Source: Streptomyces sp. JH14 (GTDB taxonomy: Bacteria; Actinomycetota; Actinomycetes; Streptomycetales; Streptomycetaceae). From it: a stretch of DNA of 64,000 bases. The position numbers were made by a program, and so were the translations under genes. The notes under the pieces are model-generated. The model was not told the DNA's origin and ran no database searches. It was given only the letters and a program-made list of their open reading frames with translations. Location: the NCBI RefSeq assembly GCF_029428675.1, contig NZ_JAJNEL010000001.1, positions 3,038,001 through 3,102,000 of the forward strand. The letters are read 5' to 3'. Shown here piece after piece: positions 1 to 8,999 of this stretch (the stretch's first letter is position 1; each line of letters starts with the position of its first letter).

Positions 1-220
1 GTGCGACGTCCTCGACCTGGACCGGGTCGAGGCCCGCGTCGGCGAGGAGCTGGGCGAGGTCGGGGTCGAGGCCGCATTCCAGGGGGTCCAGCTCGTAGCC
101 GTCCTCCCCGCCGCAGCCGCAGGCGTCCCCGCAGCCGCCCGCGGACGGTGCGGGCGCGCCGATCTGGATCAGCGGTACGTCCACGGGTGTGGGGCGCGGA
201 TTCTCTTCGGGCGTGCTCAC
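1..220 (-). CDS. nadC: Quinolinate phosphoribosyltransferase (nicotinate-nucleotide diphosphorylase), N-terminal part
   Basis: Only the first 73 codons lie in the window; the gene runs off the left edge. It starts with GTG at 220, two bases after the nadB stop, so it is translated as part of the nadB operon. NadC converts quinolinate and PRPP to nicotinate mononucleotide, the step after NadB and NadA. The visible part is an actinobacterial N-terminal extension with a cysteine cluster (GGCGDACGCGG, about residues 27-37), followed by ELDPLECGLDPDLAQLL, which leads into the NadC N-terminal domain. The call rests on this tail and on the order panC-nadB-nadC; the catalytic barrel is outside the window. 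Confidence 0.8.
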   Translation of the reverse strand, partial: MSTPEENPRPTPVDVPLIQIGAPAPSAGGCGDACGCGGEDGYELDPLECGLDPDLAQLLADAGLDPVQVEDVA

Positions 221-222
221 GG

Positions 223-1974
223 TTACGGCTCCTCGGGGGTGGGGTGGGTCATGGGTGCTGCTGCGCAGTCTGGTGCCCCGGACGGGCGTACGGGTGGAAA
301 TCCCTCGGACTCCGTCCGGCTGAGGACCAGCCGGCGGTCCGGGGTGAGCCGGACGACGAGGTGGCGGCGCCAGGTCTCGTCGTCACGCTCGGGCCGGTCC
401 TCGCGCCAGTGGCAGCCGCGGGTCTCCTCGCGCTGCCGGGCGGCGGCGACCAGGACGCGCGAGACGAGGAGCAGGTTGGTGGCCTCCCACGCCTCGACGC
501 CGGGCACCGCGACCTTCGGCTCGGCCGCCCGGGCGTCGGCCGCCGCTCGGTTGTGCAGGGCCTCCAGCCGGTCGGCGGCGGTGGCGAGGCTGGTGGCGGA
601 ACGCAGGACTCCGGCGCCCTGGGTCATGATCCGCTGGATCGTGGTCCGCACCTCGGGCGCGAGCAACGGCGAGGGGTCGGGAAGACCGGCGGCCCGGTCC
701 GTTTCGGGGACCACGGCCGTCGGGCGCGGGCGGTCCTCGACGATGTCGGCCGCGATGCGTTCGGCGAAGACCAGGCCTTCCAGGAGTGAGTTGGACGCCA
801 GCCGGTTCGCCCCGTGCACGCCCGTGCAGGCGACCTCGCCGCACGCGTACAGCCCCGGAACCGTCGTACGGCCGCGCAGATCCGTACGGATGCCGCCGGA
901 GGCGTAGTGCGCAGCGGGGGCGACCGGGATCGGTTCGGTGATCGGGTCGATGCCGTGGGCGCGGCAGGCCGCCAGGATCGTGGGGAAGCGCTGCTCCCAC
1001 ATCTCGGCGCCGAAGTGCCGGGCGTCGAGGTACATGTGCTCGGTGCCGTGCAGCTGCATCTGGCGGGTGATGGCCTTGGCGACGATGTCGCGCGGGGCGA
1101 GCTCGGCCAGTTCGTGCTGCCCGAGCATGAAGCGGGTGCCGGACGCGTCGACGAGATGGGCGCCCTCGCCCCGCACCGCTTCCGACACGAGGGGCTGCTG
1201 GCCCTCGGAGTCGGCGCCGAGGAACAGGACCGTCGGGTGGAACTGGACGAACTCGAGGTCCGAGACCTCCGCGCCGGCCCGCAGCGCGAGAGCGACACCG
1301 TCGCCGGTGGAGACCGCCGGGTTGGTGGTGGCGGAGAAGACCTGGCCCATGCCGCCGGTGGCGAGGACCACCGCGGGGGCGTGGACGGCGCCGACGCCGT
1401 CGTGCTGGCCCTCGCCCATGACGTGCAGGGTGACGCCCGTGGTCCGGCCTTCGGCGTCCGTCAGCAGGTCGAGGACCAGGGCGTTCTCCACGGTGTGGAG
1501 GGCGGCGGCACGGACCGCCTCGACCAGGGCACGGGAGATCTCGGCTCCTGTCGCGTCCCCGCCCGCGTGCGCGATACGACGGCGGTGATGGCCGCCCTCG
1601 CGGGTGAGCGCGATGTCGCCGGCTGCGGTGGTGTCGAACTGCGCGCCGGTCTCGATCAGACGGCGTACGGCGTCCGGGCCTTCGGTGACCAGGGTCCGTA
1701 CCGCCGACTCGTCGCACAGGCCCGCGCCCGCGACGAGGGTGTCGGCCAGATGCTGTTCGGGGGTGTCGCCCTCGCCGAGGGCCGCAGCGATACCGCCCTG
1801 CGCCCAGCGGGTGGAGCCGTCGTCGAGGCGGGCCTTGGTGACGACGACGGTGGCGAGACCCGCGGCCGCGCAGCGCAGCGCGGTGGTGAGGCCGGCGACG
1901 CCGGAGCCGACCACCACGACATCCGCGTCGATGGCCCAGCCGGGGGCGGGGGCGGTCAGCCGTATTCCGGTCAC
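223..1974 (-). CDS. nadB: L-aspartate oxidase
   Basis: Flavoenzyme that oxidises L-aspartate to iminoaspartate, the first step of de novo NAD synthesis, in the cytoplasm. The 583 residues match the family length. An FAD-binding Rossmann motif [10 protein letters not shown] lies near residues 20-29, [13 protein letters not shown] near 55-67, the fumarate reductase/succinate dehydrogenase-type segment LEFVQFHPT in the middle, and [17 protein letters not shown] near residue 390. The GTG start overlaps the panC stop (GTGA at 1974-1971), so the two genes are translationally coupled. nadC follows after 2 nt. No nadA is visible in the window, so NadB product use depends on genes to the left or elsewhere. 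Confidence 0.96.
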   Translation of the reverse strand: MTGIRLTAPAPGWAIDADVVVVGSGVAGLTTALRCAAAGLATVVVTKARLDDGSTRWAQGGIAAALGEGDTPEQHLADTLVAGAGLCDESAVRTLVTEGPDAVRRLIETGAQFDTTAAGDIALTREGGHHRRRIAHAGGDATGAEISRALVEAVRAAALHTVENALVLDLLTDAEGRTTGVTLHVMGEGQHDGVGAVHAPAVVLATGGMGQVFSATTNPAVSTGDGVALALRAGAEVSDLEFVQFHPTVLFLGADSEGQQPLVSEAVRGEGAHLVDASGTRFMLGQHELAELAPRDIVAKAITRQMQLHGTEHMYLDARHFGAEMWEQRFPTILAACRAHGIDPITEPIPVAPAAHYASGGIRTDLRGRTTVPGLYACGEVACTGVHGANRLASNSLLEGLVFAERIAADIVEDRPRPTAVVPETDRAAGLPDPSPLLAPEVRTTIQRIMTQGAGVLRSATSLATAADRLEALHNRAAADARAAEPKVAVPGVEAWEATNLLLVSRVLVAAARQREETRGCHWREDRPERDDETWRRHLVVRLTPDRRLVLSRTESEGFPPVRPSGAPDCAAAPMTHPTPEEP

Positions 1975-2981
1975 GTGTCGGCTCCGAAGGTCAGCGGGAT
2001 GTTGTCGATCAGGCGGGTGGCACCCACCCGAGCGGCGACGGCGAGGATCGCGTCACCGGTGGTCCGGTCGTCGGGGATCTCGGTGAAGTCCGCCGGATCC
2101 ACGAGCGCCAGATAGTCGAGGGCGAGCGGGGGCTGCTCGGCGGCCGCGTCGTCGAGGATCATGCGCGCGGCGGCGCGTACCGCCGCTGGTCCGTCGTCCG
2201 GCCGGGCCCGGGCGACCGCCTGGGTGTCGGCGGCCGCGCGCGCCTCGCCGAGCCGGGTGAGGGCCGCGGCCCGGCCCACCGTCGCCGGGGTGGTCTGCGC
2301 ACGGGCGTGCAGCGCCTGCTGGGCGGCGAGCCTGTCGCGGGCCGCGAACAGGGCCTTGGACAGCGCGAGGGCGGTGCGGCGCTCCTCGGCGTCGAGGAAC
2401 CGGTTGCGGCTGGAGAGCGCGAGGCCGTCCGGCTCGCGGACCGTCTCCACGCCGACGATCTCCACCGGGAAGTTCAGGTCGCGCACCATGCGGTGGATCA
2501 GCGCCAGCTGCTGAGCGTCCTTCTGCCCGAAGAACGCGGCACCGGGGCGGGTGAGGTGCAGCATCTTGGCGACGACGGTCAGCATCCCGTCGAAGTGTCC
2601 CGGGCGGAACGCCCCTTCCAGCCGCTCGCCCATCGGGCCCGCGGAAATCCTGACCTGCGGTTCGCCGCCGGGGTAGACCTCGTCGACGGACGGGGCGAAG
2701 ACCGCGTCGGCGCCTGCGGCGCCCGCCACGGCGAGATCGGCGTCGAGGGTGCGCGGGTAGCGCTCGAGGTCCGCCGCCTCCCCGAACTGCAGCGGGTTGA
2801 CGAAGACGGTGACGACGACCTGCCCGTCCGGGCCGGTGGCGGCGCGGGCCGCCCGGATCAAGGCGGCGTGGCCCTCGTGCAGGGCGCCCATGGTCATGAC
2901 GACGGCCCGCGGTCCCTTGCCCGCGCCGAACGCGGCGAGCTCGGCGGCCGTACGGAGCAGCGTGCTGGAGGTCTCGGTCAT
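1971..2981 (-). CDS. panC: Pantothenate synthetase (pantoate-beta-alanine ligase)
   Basis: Joins pantoate and beta-alanine with ATP to make pantothenate, the coenzyme A precursor. The 336-residue protein has the nucleotidyltransferase HxGH signature in MGALHEGH, the pantoate-binding segment [16 protein letters not shown], and the KMSKS-like loop LSSRNRFL. It is somewhat longer than typical 280-310-residue enzymes because of a low-complexity alanine-rich insertion (about residues 210-270). The ATG at 2981 overlaps the stop of the DUF2520 gene (ATGA), and its own stop overlaps nadB. This makes a tight operon joining CoA and NAD precursor synthesis. Confidence 0.96.
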   Translation of the reverse strand: MTETSSTLLRTAAELAAFGAGKGPRAVVMTMGALHEGHAALIRAARAATGPDGQVVVTVFVNPLQFGEAADLERYPRTLDADLAVAGAAGADAVFAPSVDEVYPGGEPQVRISAGPMGERLEGAFRPGHFDGMLTVVAKMLHLTRPGAAFFGQKDAQQLALIHRMVRDLNFPVEIVGVETVREPDGLALSSRNRFLDAEERRTALALSKALFAARDRLAAQQALHARAQTTPATVGRAAALTRLGEARAAADTQAVARARPDDGPAAVRAAARMILDDAAAEQPPLALDYLALVDPADFTEIPDDRTTGDAILAVAARVGATRLIDNIPLTFGADT

Positions 2982-3931
2982 CGGGTCTCCCCCGGTCCTG
3001 TGCTGCCTGTCGTGCCCGCGGCACCGTCGGCCAGGACGCCCAGCAGGTCCTCCGCCAGCTCCGGCTTGAGCAGGCCGTGGGCGAGCGCGCGGTCGGCGGT
3101 GGCGCGGGCCATCGCGAGGTAGCCGGCCACGGTCTGCGGGGCGTGCCTGCGCAGCTCGCCGATGTGCGCGGCGACCGTGCCCGCGTCGCCGCGGGCGACC
3201 GGACCGGTCAGCGCGCCGTCACCGGAGCGCAGGGCGTTGTCGAGCGCGGCGCCGAGGAGTGGACCGAGCATCCGGTCGGGGGCCGCGACCCCTGCCGTAC
3301 GCAGCAGGTCCATCGACTCGGCGACCAGCGTGACCAGGTGGTTCGCGCCGAGGGCGAGCGCCGCGTGGTACAGCGGACGGGACTCCTCCGCGATCCACTC
3401 GGGCTCGCCGCCCATCTCGATGACGAGCGCCTCGGCGGCGAGCCGCAGCTCGTCAGGGGCGGTGACGCCGAAGGAGCAGCCGGCCAGCCGCTGGACATCG
3501 ACGCTGGTGCCGGTGAACGTCATCGCCGGGTGCAGGGCGAGCGGGAGTGCGCCGGCCCGCAGGGCGGGGTCCAGGACCCGTGTCCCGTACCTCCCCGAGG
3601 TGTGCACGATCAGCTGTCCCGGGCGGACCGCACCCGTCTCGGCAAGGCCCTCGACGAGACCGGGCAGGGCGTCGTCGGGCACGGTCAGCAGGACCAGCTC
3701 GGCCCGCGCGAGGACCTCGGCGGGCGGCACGAGGGGCACGTCGGGCAGAAGCGCGGCCGCGCGGCGCACCGACGCGTCGGAGACACCCGACACGGCGACC
3801 GGGCGGTGCCCTGCGAGCTGCAGGGATGCGGCGAGGGCAGGGCCGACCCTGCCCGCGCCCACGACGCCCACGGTCAGGCGGGCGGGGCGGTCCCTCGCGT
3901 CGAGGGGCTCCTTGAAGGGTGATGCGTTCAC
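2978..3931 (-). CDS. Rossmann-fold / DUF2520 dehydrogenase-like protein, possible ketopantoate reductase
   Basis: A 317-residue NAD(P)-dependent dehydrogenase-like protein. [17 protein letters not shown] near residues 20-36 is a classic GxGxxG dinucleotide-binding motif. [11 protein letters not shown] follows, then [10 protein letters not shown] and the helical C-terminal DUF2520 domain (FGVTAPDE to the end). The GTG at 3931 was chosen because homology begins just after it; the upstream reading frame looks like non-coding shadow. The stop overlaps the panC start (ATGA), so it leads the panC-nadB-nadC operon. Proteins of this architecture resemble 6-phosphogluconate/ketopantoate reductases, and the operon position suggests the missing ketopantoate reductase step. 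That function is inferred, not shown. Confidence 0.85.
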   Translation of the reverse strand: MNASPFKEPLDARDRPARLTVGVVGAGRVGPALAASLQLAGHRPVAVSGVSDASVRRAAALLPDVPLVPPAEVLARAELVLLTVPDDALPGLVEGLAETGAVRPGQLIVHTSGRYGTRVLDPALRAGALPLALHPAMTFTGTSVDVQRLAGCSFGVTAPDELRLAAEALVIEMGGEPEWIAEESRPLYHAALALGANHLVTLVAESMDLLRTAGVAAPDRMLGPLLGAALDNALRSGDGALTGPVARGDAGTVAAHIGELRRHAPQTVAGYLAMARATADRALAHGLLKPELAEDLLGVLADGAAGTTGSTGPGETR

Positions 3932-4018
3932 GCGGCGATGGCCTTCCGTTCCAGTCCGCGGGGGGTACCGGACGATTTCTCTGCATGCTACGCCAGCGTT
4001 TCGTCCGGACTCCTGGCC

Positions 4019-4035
4019 GTCCACAGGCTGTGGAC
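4019..4035. promoter_or_regulatory. 17-nt perfect palindrome with two opposed DnaA-box-like sequences
   Basis: GTCCACAGGCTGTGGAC is a perfect dyad in the 181-bp divergent region between the DUF2520 operon (minus, start 3931) and the aldolase gene (plus, start 4113). Each half resembles the Streptomyces DnaA box TTGTCCACA with changes at the outer bases. It may instead be a repressor operator. No binding evidence exists here. Confidence 0.35.
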
Positions 4036-4112
4036 GAACACGTGGAGGGCCGCCGGGGCGGGGACCGGGCCGCGATGTGGGCGGCGGCCGCCTTCTGCGT
4101 AATGATCGTCCC

Positions 4113-5318
4113 ATGACGGACACGGACGAGCAGGTACGGCCGCAGGTGCGGGCGCAGTACGGAGTACGGGGCGGGGCCTCGGACGACGAGCAGGCCGAAC
4201 GCCTGAGGCGGATCACGGCCTGGCGCCGGGCCGAGCGGATTCTGGCGCGGCCGCCCGTCGACCGCACCCTCGGCGAGCAGCTGGCCGACCTGACCGCGTA
4301 CGCCGGTTCCGTCGCCGATCTGGAGCAGCCCGCGGACATCTACGGCGACGGGATCGTCGGCGTGCTGGAGGAGCGGATCGCCGGTCTGCTCGGCATGGAG
4401 GCCGCGGCCTTCTTCCCGACCGGGACGATGGCGCAGCAGGTCGCCCTGCGCTGCTGGGCGGGGCGCACCGGCAACCCGACCGTGGCGCTGCACCCGCTCG
4501 CCCACCCGGAGGTGCACGAGCGCGGGGCACTGGGATCGGTGAGCGGGCTGCGTACTGTCCACCCGACGTCCGAACCGCGGCTGCCCACCGCGCAGGAGAT
4601 CCACGACTTCGCCGAACCGTTCGGCACGCTGATGCTGGAACTGCCGCTGCGCGACGCGGGATTCGTGCTGCCGGAGTGGGAAGAGCTGGAGGCCGTCGTG
4701 GCGGCCGCCCGTGAACGCGATGCGGTGGTGCACGTCGACGGCGCGCGGCTGTGGGAGTGCGCCCCCCGCTTCGGGCGCGGCCTGCCGGAGATCGCGGCGC
4801 TCGCGGACAGCGTCTACGTGTCGTTCTACAAGACCCTGGGCGGGCTTTCCGGGGCCGCGCTCGCCGGTCCGGAGTCCCTGATCGAGGAGGCCCGCACCTG
4901 GCGCCACCGGTACGGCGGCCTGCTCTTCCAGCAGTTCCCGGCGGCGCTCGCCGCGCTCATCGGCCTGGACCGGGAGCTGCCGAAGCTGTCCTCGTACGTG
5001 GCGCAGGCGAAGGTGGTGGCCGGGGCGCTGGCCGAGGGCCTCACGGAGTCGGCCGTTCCGTGGTTCCGGGTGCATCCCGAGCCGCCGCACACGCACCAGT
5101 TCCAGGTGTGGCTGCCGTACGGGGCGGATGTCCTGACGGAGGCGGCGGTGCGGCAGGCGGAGGAGACGGGCGTGGCGCTCTTCCGCCGGTGGCACCCGGC
5201 TTCGGCCGGGCCGCCCGGGCTGTCGTACACGGAGGTCACGGTGTCGGAGGCGGGGCTGGAGTGGACGGCCCGGGATGTGCGGGCTGCCGTGGAGGAGTTC
5301 GTGCAGCGGTTGGCGTAG
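4113..5318 (+). CDS. Threonine aldolase / beta-eliminating lyase family PLP enzyme
   Basis: A 401-residue fold-type I PLP enzyme of the beta-eliminating lyase family, which includes low-specificity L-threonine aldolases that split beta-hydroxy amino acids to glycine and an aldehyde. AAAFFPTGTMAQQVAL matches the PLP phosphate-binding start of the large domain. VVHVDGARLWE holds the aspartate that contacts the pyridine nitrogen. SVYVSFYKTLGGLSGAAL carries the expected Schiff-base lysine. The ATG at 4113 begins MTDTDEQVRPQ. The upstream sequence has only a TAATGAT-like hexamer and no clear ribosome binding site. It stands alone and is followed by a strong hairpin. The exact substrate cannot be told from sequence. 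Confidence 0.85.
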   Translation: MTDTDEQVRPQVRAQYGVRGGASDDEQAERLRRITAWRRAERILARPPVDRTLGEQLADLTAYAGSVADLEQPADIYGDGIVGVLEERIAGLLGMEAAAFFPTGTMAQQVALRCWAGRTGNPTVALHPLAHPEVHERGALGSVSGLRTVHPTSEPRLPTAQEIHDFAEPFGTLMLELPLRDAGFVLPEWEELEAVVAAARERDAVVHVDGARLWECAPRFGRGLPEIAALADSVYVSFYKTLGGLSGAALAGPESLIEEARTWRHRYGGLLFQQFPAALAALIGLDRELPKLSSYVAQAKVVAGALAEGLTESAVPWFRVHPEPPHTHQFQVWLPYGADVLTEAAVRQAEETGVALFRRWHPASAGPPGLSYTEVTVSEAGLEWTARDVRAAVEEFVQRLA

Positions 5319-5321
5319 CGG

Positions 5322-5357
5322 GGGTGCGGGCACCGGGGTCGTCCGGTGCCCGCACCC
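5322..5357 (+). terminator. Strong hairpin terminator after the aldolase gene
   Basis: A 15-bp perfect stem (5322-5336 with 5343-5357) and a 6-nt loop begin 4 nt after the aldolase stop. There is no U-tract, as is common in Streptomyces. Confidence 0.75.
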
Positions 5358-5538
5358 TCCCTCGAGCGCCGCACCGGCCGGCGGCCCCGGCACGGGCGCC
5401 CTCGCGGCGACGCGAGCACACCGGGCCCGCCCGATGACCAGTCCGTCCTCGGCAACCGCACCGCCCGCACAGCGCCCGCCCGAGCCGAAACGCACGAGGG
5501 CCTCCCGGGCACGGGTGTCGCTGCGGCGCCGGGTCGTG

Positions 5539-5745
5539 TCACGCGCCTTCGCGGGTGAATCGTTCCCGTAGCGCCGCGCGCCGACGCCGCCCGGCCGGGC
5601 GGCCCGCCATCACCGCGTCGAAGCGGCGCCGGTCGCGTGCCTCCCGTATCACCGCCCCGTCGTACCGCCCCGGCAGCGGCGGTGGCGGTTCCCCGTGCCG
5701 GGCCGCGCGCCAGCTGTCGATCATGTGCTGCCGTATGGCGTCCAT
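5539..5745 (-). CDS. Small conserved basic protein, function unknown
   Basis: A 68-residue protein beginning MDAIRQHMIDSWRAARHGE, with a proline-rich middle (PPPPLPGRYDG) and an arginine-rich C-terminus. An open frame continues upstream to 5826, but its composition there looks non-coding, so ATG 5745 is preferred. It is transcribed divergently from the ArsR-family gene (start 5843). I recognise no domain. The regular pattern of charged and aromatic residues looks like a real small protein rather than a shadow. The call is moderate because no motif supports it. Confidence 0.5.
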   Translation of the reverse strand: MDAIRQHMIDSWRAARHGEPPPPLPGRYDGAVIREARDRRRFDAVMAGRPAGRRRRAALRERFTREGA

Positions 5746-5842
5746 GACCTCAGCGTGAGCCGGTCCCGACCGTCCCACGCGCCGATTGACGGCCACCGTC
5801 AAATGGCGAGGGCGCTTTCCCCGCACCCCGCACTATGGAGGG

Positions 5843-6961
5843 GTGAGCGTGAACATCGACATCGCGGGACTGCCGCCCGAGCGCATCGTCTTCGAGACCT
5901 CGCCCCTCGCCGAGCTGGGTCTGGCCCTGCACGCGCTTTCCGAGCCGGGGCACCATCCCGGCCTGCACGGCTGGGCGACGGCCACCGCCGCCTCGCTGGA
6001 GGCCGATCTGGCGGACCGGCTGCACGAGGCCGACTTCCTGTGGCGCAACACGTTCTCCGACGTCTTCATGCCGTTCGCCGGGGTGCGCGGCGGTGACGGC
6101 CGGACCGGGGCGACGCTCGCGGAGGATCTGGACATCCTCGACCGACTGGACGACGAACGGTTCGTCGCCTCCGCCCTGGAGTTCACCTGCGCCAGCCTGT
6201 ACGGGATCGGCGCTCCCTCCCCGCTCAGCGACCCGGCGATGCGCGCCCGCGCCCTGGACATGGCGGCGGCGCGCGGCCCGCGGCAGCTGGAGTTCACCCG
6301 CCAGCTGCTGGGCGACCCCGCCCCCGTACGCCGCTGGGTCCGGCGGCTGTTCGAGGACTGCGACCAGGCGTTCTTCGCGGACACCTGGCGCCGGGTGCAG
6401 GTCCAGCTGGTCGCCGACGTCCGGCACAAGACGGATCTGCTGCGCCGCAAGGGGACCGGTGAGGCATTGGGCGCGGTGTCCGCGGCGCTCTCGCTCGACG
6501 AGGACACGAGCAGGATCAGCGCCGACAAGATGACGGAGGGATCGACCACCGCGACCGACCCGGCCGTCGGCGCCGGGCTCACGCTCATACCGACCAGCTT
6601 CGGCTGGCCGCATCTGATGGTGCTGCACGCACCGGGCTGGCGGCCGGTGATCCACTATCCGGTGCACCGGCCCGAGCTGCCCTCCCCCGCCCCGGTCGAA
6701 CTGCTCCGGCTGCGGATGGAAGCGCTCGCCCACCCCATGCGCATGCGCCTGTGCCGCAATCTCGCCCGTTCCCCGTACACGACCGGTGAACTCGCCGACT
6801 CGCACAGCATTACGGCACCCGAGGTCTCCCGGCACCTTTCGGTACTGAAGAAGGCCGGCCTGGTCACCACACGACGGCGCGGCAGATACGTACTCCACCA
6901 GCTGGACCTGACGGTGGTGGCGCGGCTCGGCAGCGACTTCCTGGAGGGCGTGCTGCGGTGA
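5843..6961 (+). CDS. ArsR-family winged-helix regulator with DUF5937-type N-terminal domain
   Basis: A 372-residue protein with an unusually long N-terminal region (about residues 1-280) for an ArsR protein, and a C-terminal winged helix. ALAHPMRMRLCRNLARSPYTTGELADSHSITAPEVSRHLSVLKKAGLVTTRRRGRYVLHQ contains the typical helix-turn-helix (TAPEVSRHLSVLKKAGLV). Metal-binding cysteines of classical ArsR repressors are absent, so it probably senses something other than metals or uses the large N-terminal domain as its input. GTG 5843 sits just after GGAGG; GTG 5849 is an alternative start. It converges with the response-regulator gene at 6985. Confidence 0.8.
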   Translation: MSVNIDIAGLPPERIVFETSPLAELGLALHALSEPGHHPGLHGWATATAASLEADLADRLHEADFLWRNTFSDVFMPFAGVRGGDGRTGATLAEDLDILDRLDDERFVASALEFTCASLYGIGAPSPLSDPAMRARALDMAAARGPRQLEFTRQLLGDPAPVRRWVRRLFEDCDQAFFADTWRRVQVQLVADVRHKTDLLRRKGTGEALGAVSAALSLDEDTSRISADKMTEGSTTATDPAVGAGLTLIPTSFGWPHLMVLHAPGWRPVIHYPVHRPELPSPAPVELLRLRMEALAHPMRMRLCRNLARSPYTTGELADSHSITAPEVSRHLSVLKKAGLVTTRRRGRYVLHQLDLTVVARLGSDFLEGVLR

Positions 6962-6984
6962 GGTGACCGGCACGCCCGCCCGCG

Positions 6985-7662
6985 TCAGCCCGCCGCGCCC
7001 CCGCCGGCCCGCACCAGCCCCGTCTCGTACGCCAGCACGACGACCTGTACCCGGTCGCGCAGGTTCAGCTTGGTGAGGATGCGGCCGACGTGCGTCTTCA
7101 CCGTCGCCTCGGAGAGCACCAGCCGCGCCGCGATCTCGCCGTTCGACAGGCCCTGAGCGACCAGCAGCATCACTTCGCGTTCGCGGTCGGTGAGCTTGCC
7201 GATGTCCTTGTGCCCGGGTTCGTCGGCGGTGCTCGGCAGCAACGACGAGAAGCGGTCGAGCAGCCGCCGGGTGGTGGACGGCGCGACGACCGCGTCGCCG
7301 CTGTGCACCGAGCGGATCGCACCGAGCAGTTCGCCCGGCGGCACGTCCTTGAGCATGAAGCCGCTCGCCCCCGCCTTCAGACCGGAGAACGCGTACTCGT
7401 CGAGGTCGAACGTGGTCAGGATGAGCACCTTGGGCGCATCCGGCCGGGCGCAGATGCGCCGGGTCGCCTCGACGCCGTCCAGTCTCGGCATGCGTACATC
7501 CATCAGCACCACGTCGACGGCGGTGGAGCGGAGGTTCTCGATCGCCTCCGCGCCGTCGCCGGCCTCGGCGACGACCTCCATGTCCGGCTGGGCTGCGAGC
7601 ACCATCCGGAAGCCGGTGCGCAACAGCACCTGGTCGTCGACGAGCATCACGCGGATCGCCAT
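6985..7662 (-). CDS. NarL/FixJ-family two-component response regulator
   Basis: A 225-residue DNA-binding response regulator. The receiver domain begins IRVMLVDDQ with acidic residues at 9-10, the predicted phosphoacceptor Asp55 in VVLMDVRMPRLDG, and the conserved lysine in GFMLKDVPPGE. The C-terminal LuxR helix-turn-helix is LTDREREVMLLVAQGLSNGEIAARLVLSEATVKTHV. It lies 41 nt downstream of its histidine kinase and is probably co-transcribed with it. Target genes are not evident from the sequence. Confidence 0.95.
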   Translation of the reverse strand: MAIRVMLVDDQVLLRTGFRMVLAAQPDMEVVAEAGDGAEAIENLRSTAVDVVLMDVRMPRLDGVEATRRICARPDAPKVLILTTFDLDEYAFSGLKAGASGFMLKDVPPGELLGAIRSVHSGDAVVAPSTTRRLLDRFSSLLPSTADEPGHKDIGKLTDREREVMLLVAQGLSNGEIAARLVLSEATVKTHVGRILTKLNLRDRVQVVVLAYETGLVRAGGGAAG

Positions 7663-7703
7663 GAGGGTCCTTGTCTCCTGTTTCCTGTCCAGCGGGGCGG
7701 TGG

Positions 7704-8903
7704 CTAGTGAGCGGGTTTGAGCGGCAGCAGGGCGCTGATCCGGAACCCGCCGCCGGGCCGCGGCCCCGCGTCCAGCGTGCCGCCGACCATGCCGACCCGC
7801 TCGCGCATACCGATCATCCCGTGGCCCGCGCCGTCGGCCCCGCCGTCCTCGTACAGCTCGTGCGCGGCGCCCCGGCCGTCGTCCTCGACCAGCAGCCCGA
7901 GCCCGTCGTCGAAGTAGACGAGCCGCACGCTGGCCCCGGCGTCCGGGCCGCCGTGCTTGCGCGTGTTGGTCAGGGCCTCCTGCACGATGCGGTACGCGGT
8001 CAGCTCGACCCCGCTGGGCAGCGGGCGCGGGGTGCCCTCGATCTTGAAATCGACCGCCAGGCCGGTCTGCCTGACCTGCTCGATCAGGTCCTCGATCTGC
8101 TGCACATCAGGCTGCGGGACGTACTCCCCGCTGTCCCGGCCGTCGCCGGTCCGCAGCACGCCGAGCAGCCGGCGCATCTCGGCGAGGGCCTGCCTGCCGG
8201 TGCTGGAGATGGTCTCCAGGGCCTGCCGGGCCTGGTCGGGTGCCGCATCCATCACGTACGCCGCACCGTCGGCCTGCACCACCATCACCGAGACGTTGTG
8301 CGCGACGACATCGTGCAGTTCGCGGGCGATACGGGCCCGCTCCGCGGCGACCGCGACCTTCGACTGCGCCTCGCGTTCCCGCTCCAGCCGGGCGGCCCGT
8401 TCCTCCAGCTGGTCGAAGTACGCCCGCCGGGTCCGCAACGAGTCGCCGAGCACCCAGGCGAGCACGAACGGCACGGTCATGACGATGACGACGAAGACGC
8501 GCTGCGCCCAGCCGCCCGCCGGCTCCTCCGGCCAGCGAAGCTGCGAGAGACCGGCCGCGCCGAGACTGCAGACCAGTGCGAGCCGTGAGGCCCAGCGCTC
8601 TCCGACCGTCGCCACCGTGTAGGTGATCACCAGCAGGGCGAAGTTCGCCACGCTCGGCCTGACGCCGAGCACCAGCTGCGCGACGCCCGTCGCGACGGCG
8701 AGCAGCAGCATCTTCTCCGGCGCCCTGCGGCGCAGTGCCACGACCAGGCAGAGGCAGATGACGATCGGCACGGCGGCGAGGCGGTTCAAACCACGGCTCT
8801 GGTCGGCCACGACAGACACGCCGGAGAGCCCGAGGAGGACGACAGCCCAGAAGATGTCGACGCCCGTCGGGTGTCTGCGGATGAAGTCGTAGAGACGCTG
8901 CAC
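7704..8903 (-). CDS. Membrane two-component sensor histidine kinase (HisKA_3 family)
   Basis: A 399-residue kinase with about five hydrophobic segments in residues 15-155 (for example [15 protein letters not shown] and [16 protein letters not shown]), a short coiled coil, and then the HisKA_3 dimerisation motif [20 protein letters not shown] with predicted phosphohistidine His197. The HATPase region includes NTRKHGG (N box) and the G-rich VEDDGRG and [11 protein letters not shown]. There is no large extracellular loop, so it probably senses through the membrane. The GTG start at 8903 fits a leaderless transcript. Signals through the response regulator downstream. Confidence 0.94.
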   Translation of the reverse strand: MQRLYDFIRRHPTGVDIFWAVVLLGLSGVSVVADQSRGLNRLAAVPIVICLCLVVALRRRAPEKMLLLAVATGVAQLVLGVRPSVANFALLVITYTVATVGERWASRLALVCSLGAAGLSQLRWPEEPAGGWAQRVFVVIVMTVPFVLAWVLGDSLRTRRAYFDQLEERAARLEREREAQSKVAVAAERARIARELHDVVAHNVSVMVVQADGAAYVMDAAPDQARQALETISSTGRQALAEMRRLLGVLRTGDGRDSGEYVPQPDVQQIEDLIEQVRQTGLAVDFKIEGTPRPLPSGVELTAYRIVQEALTNTRKHGGPDAGASVRLVYFDDGLGLLVEDDGRGAAHELYEDGGADGAGHGMIGMRERVGMVGGTLDAGPRPGGGFRISALLPLKPAH

Positions 8904-8910
8904 GTGACCC

Positions 8911-8916
8911 AGCGTA
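8911..8916 (-). promoter_or_regulatory. Leaderless-type -10 hexamer of the kinase operon
   Basis: TACGCT on the minus strand, 7 nt before the GTG at 8903. It fits the TANNNT spacing of leaderless Streptomyces transcripts. Confidence 0.5.
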
Positions 8917-8999
8917 GGGACAGGCGGAAGGTGCAGGGGTCAGCCGGAGGGGCGATCCGGTTCCCGGGACCGTACTCCCCAAGGTGGAGACTTGGCCCC

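Noticed and set aside
3919..4116. A 65-codon plus-strand open frame in the divergent promoter region
   Set aside because: No ribosome binding site, no recognisable sequence, and it overlaps the DUF2520 gene start and the palindrome.
5346..5571. Short plus-strand open frames after the aldolase gene
   Set aside because: They begin inside the terminator hairpin and are low-complexity Pro/Arg/Ala sequence without a ribosome binding site.
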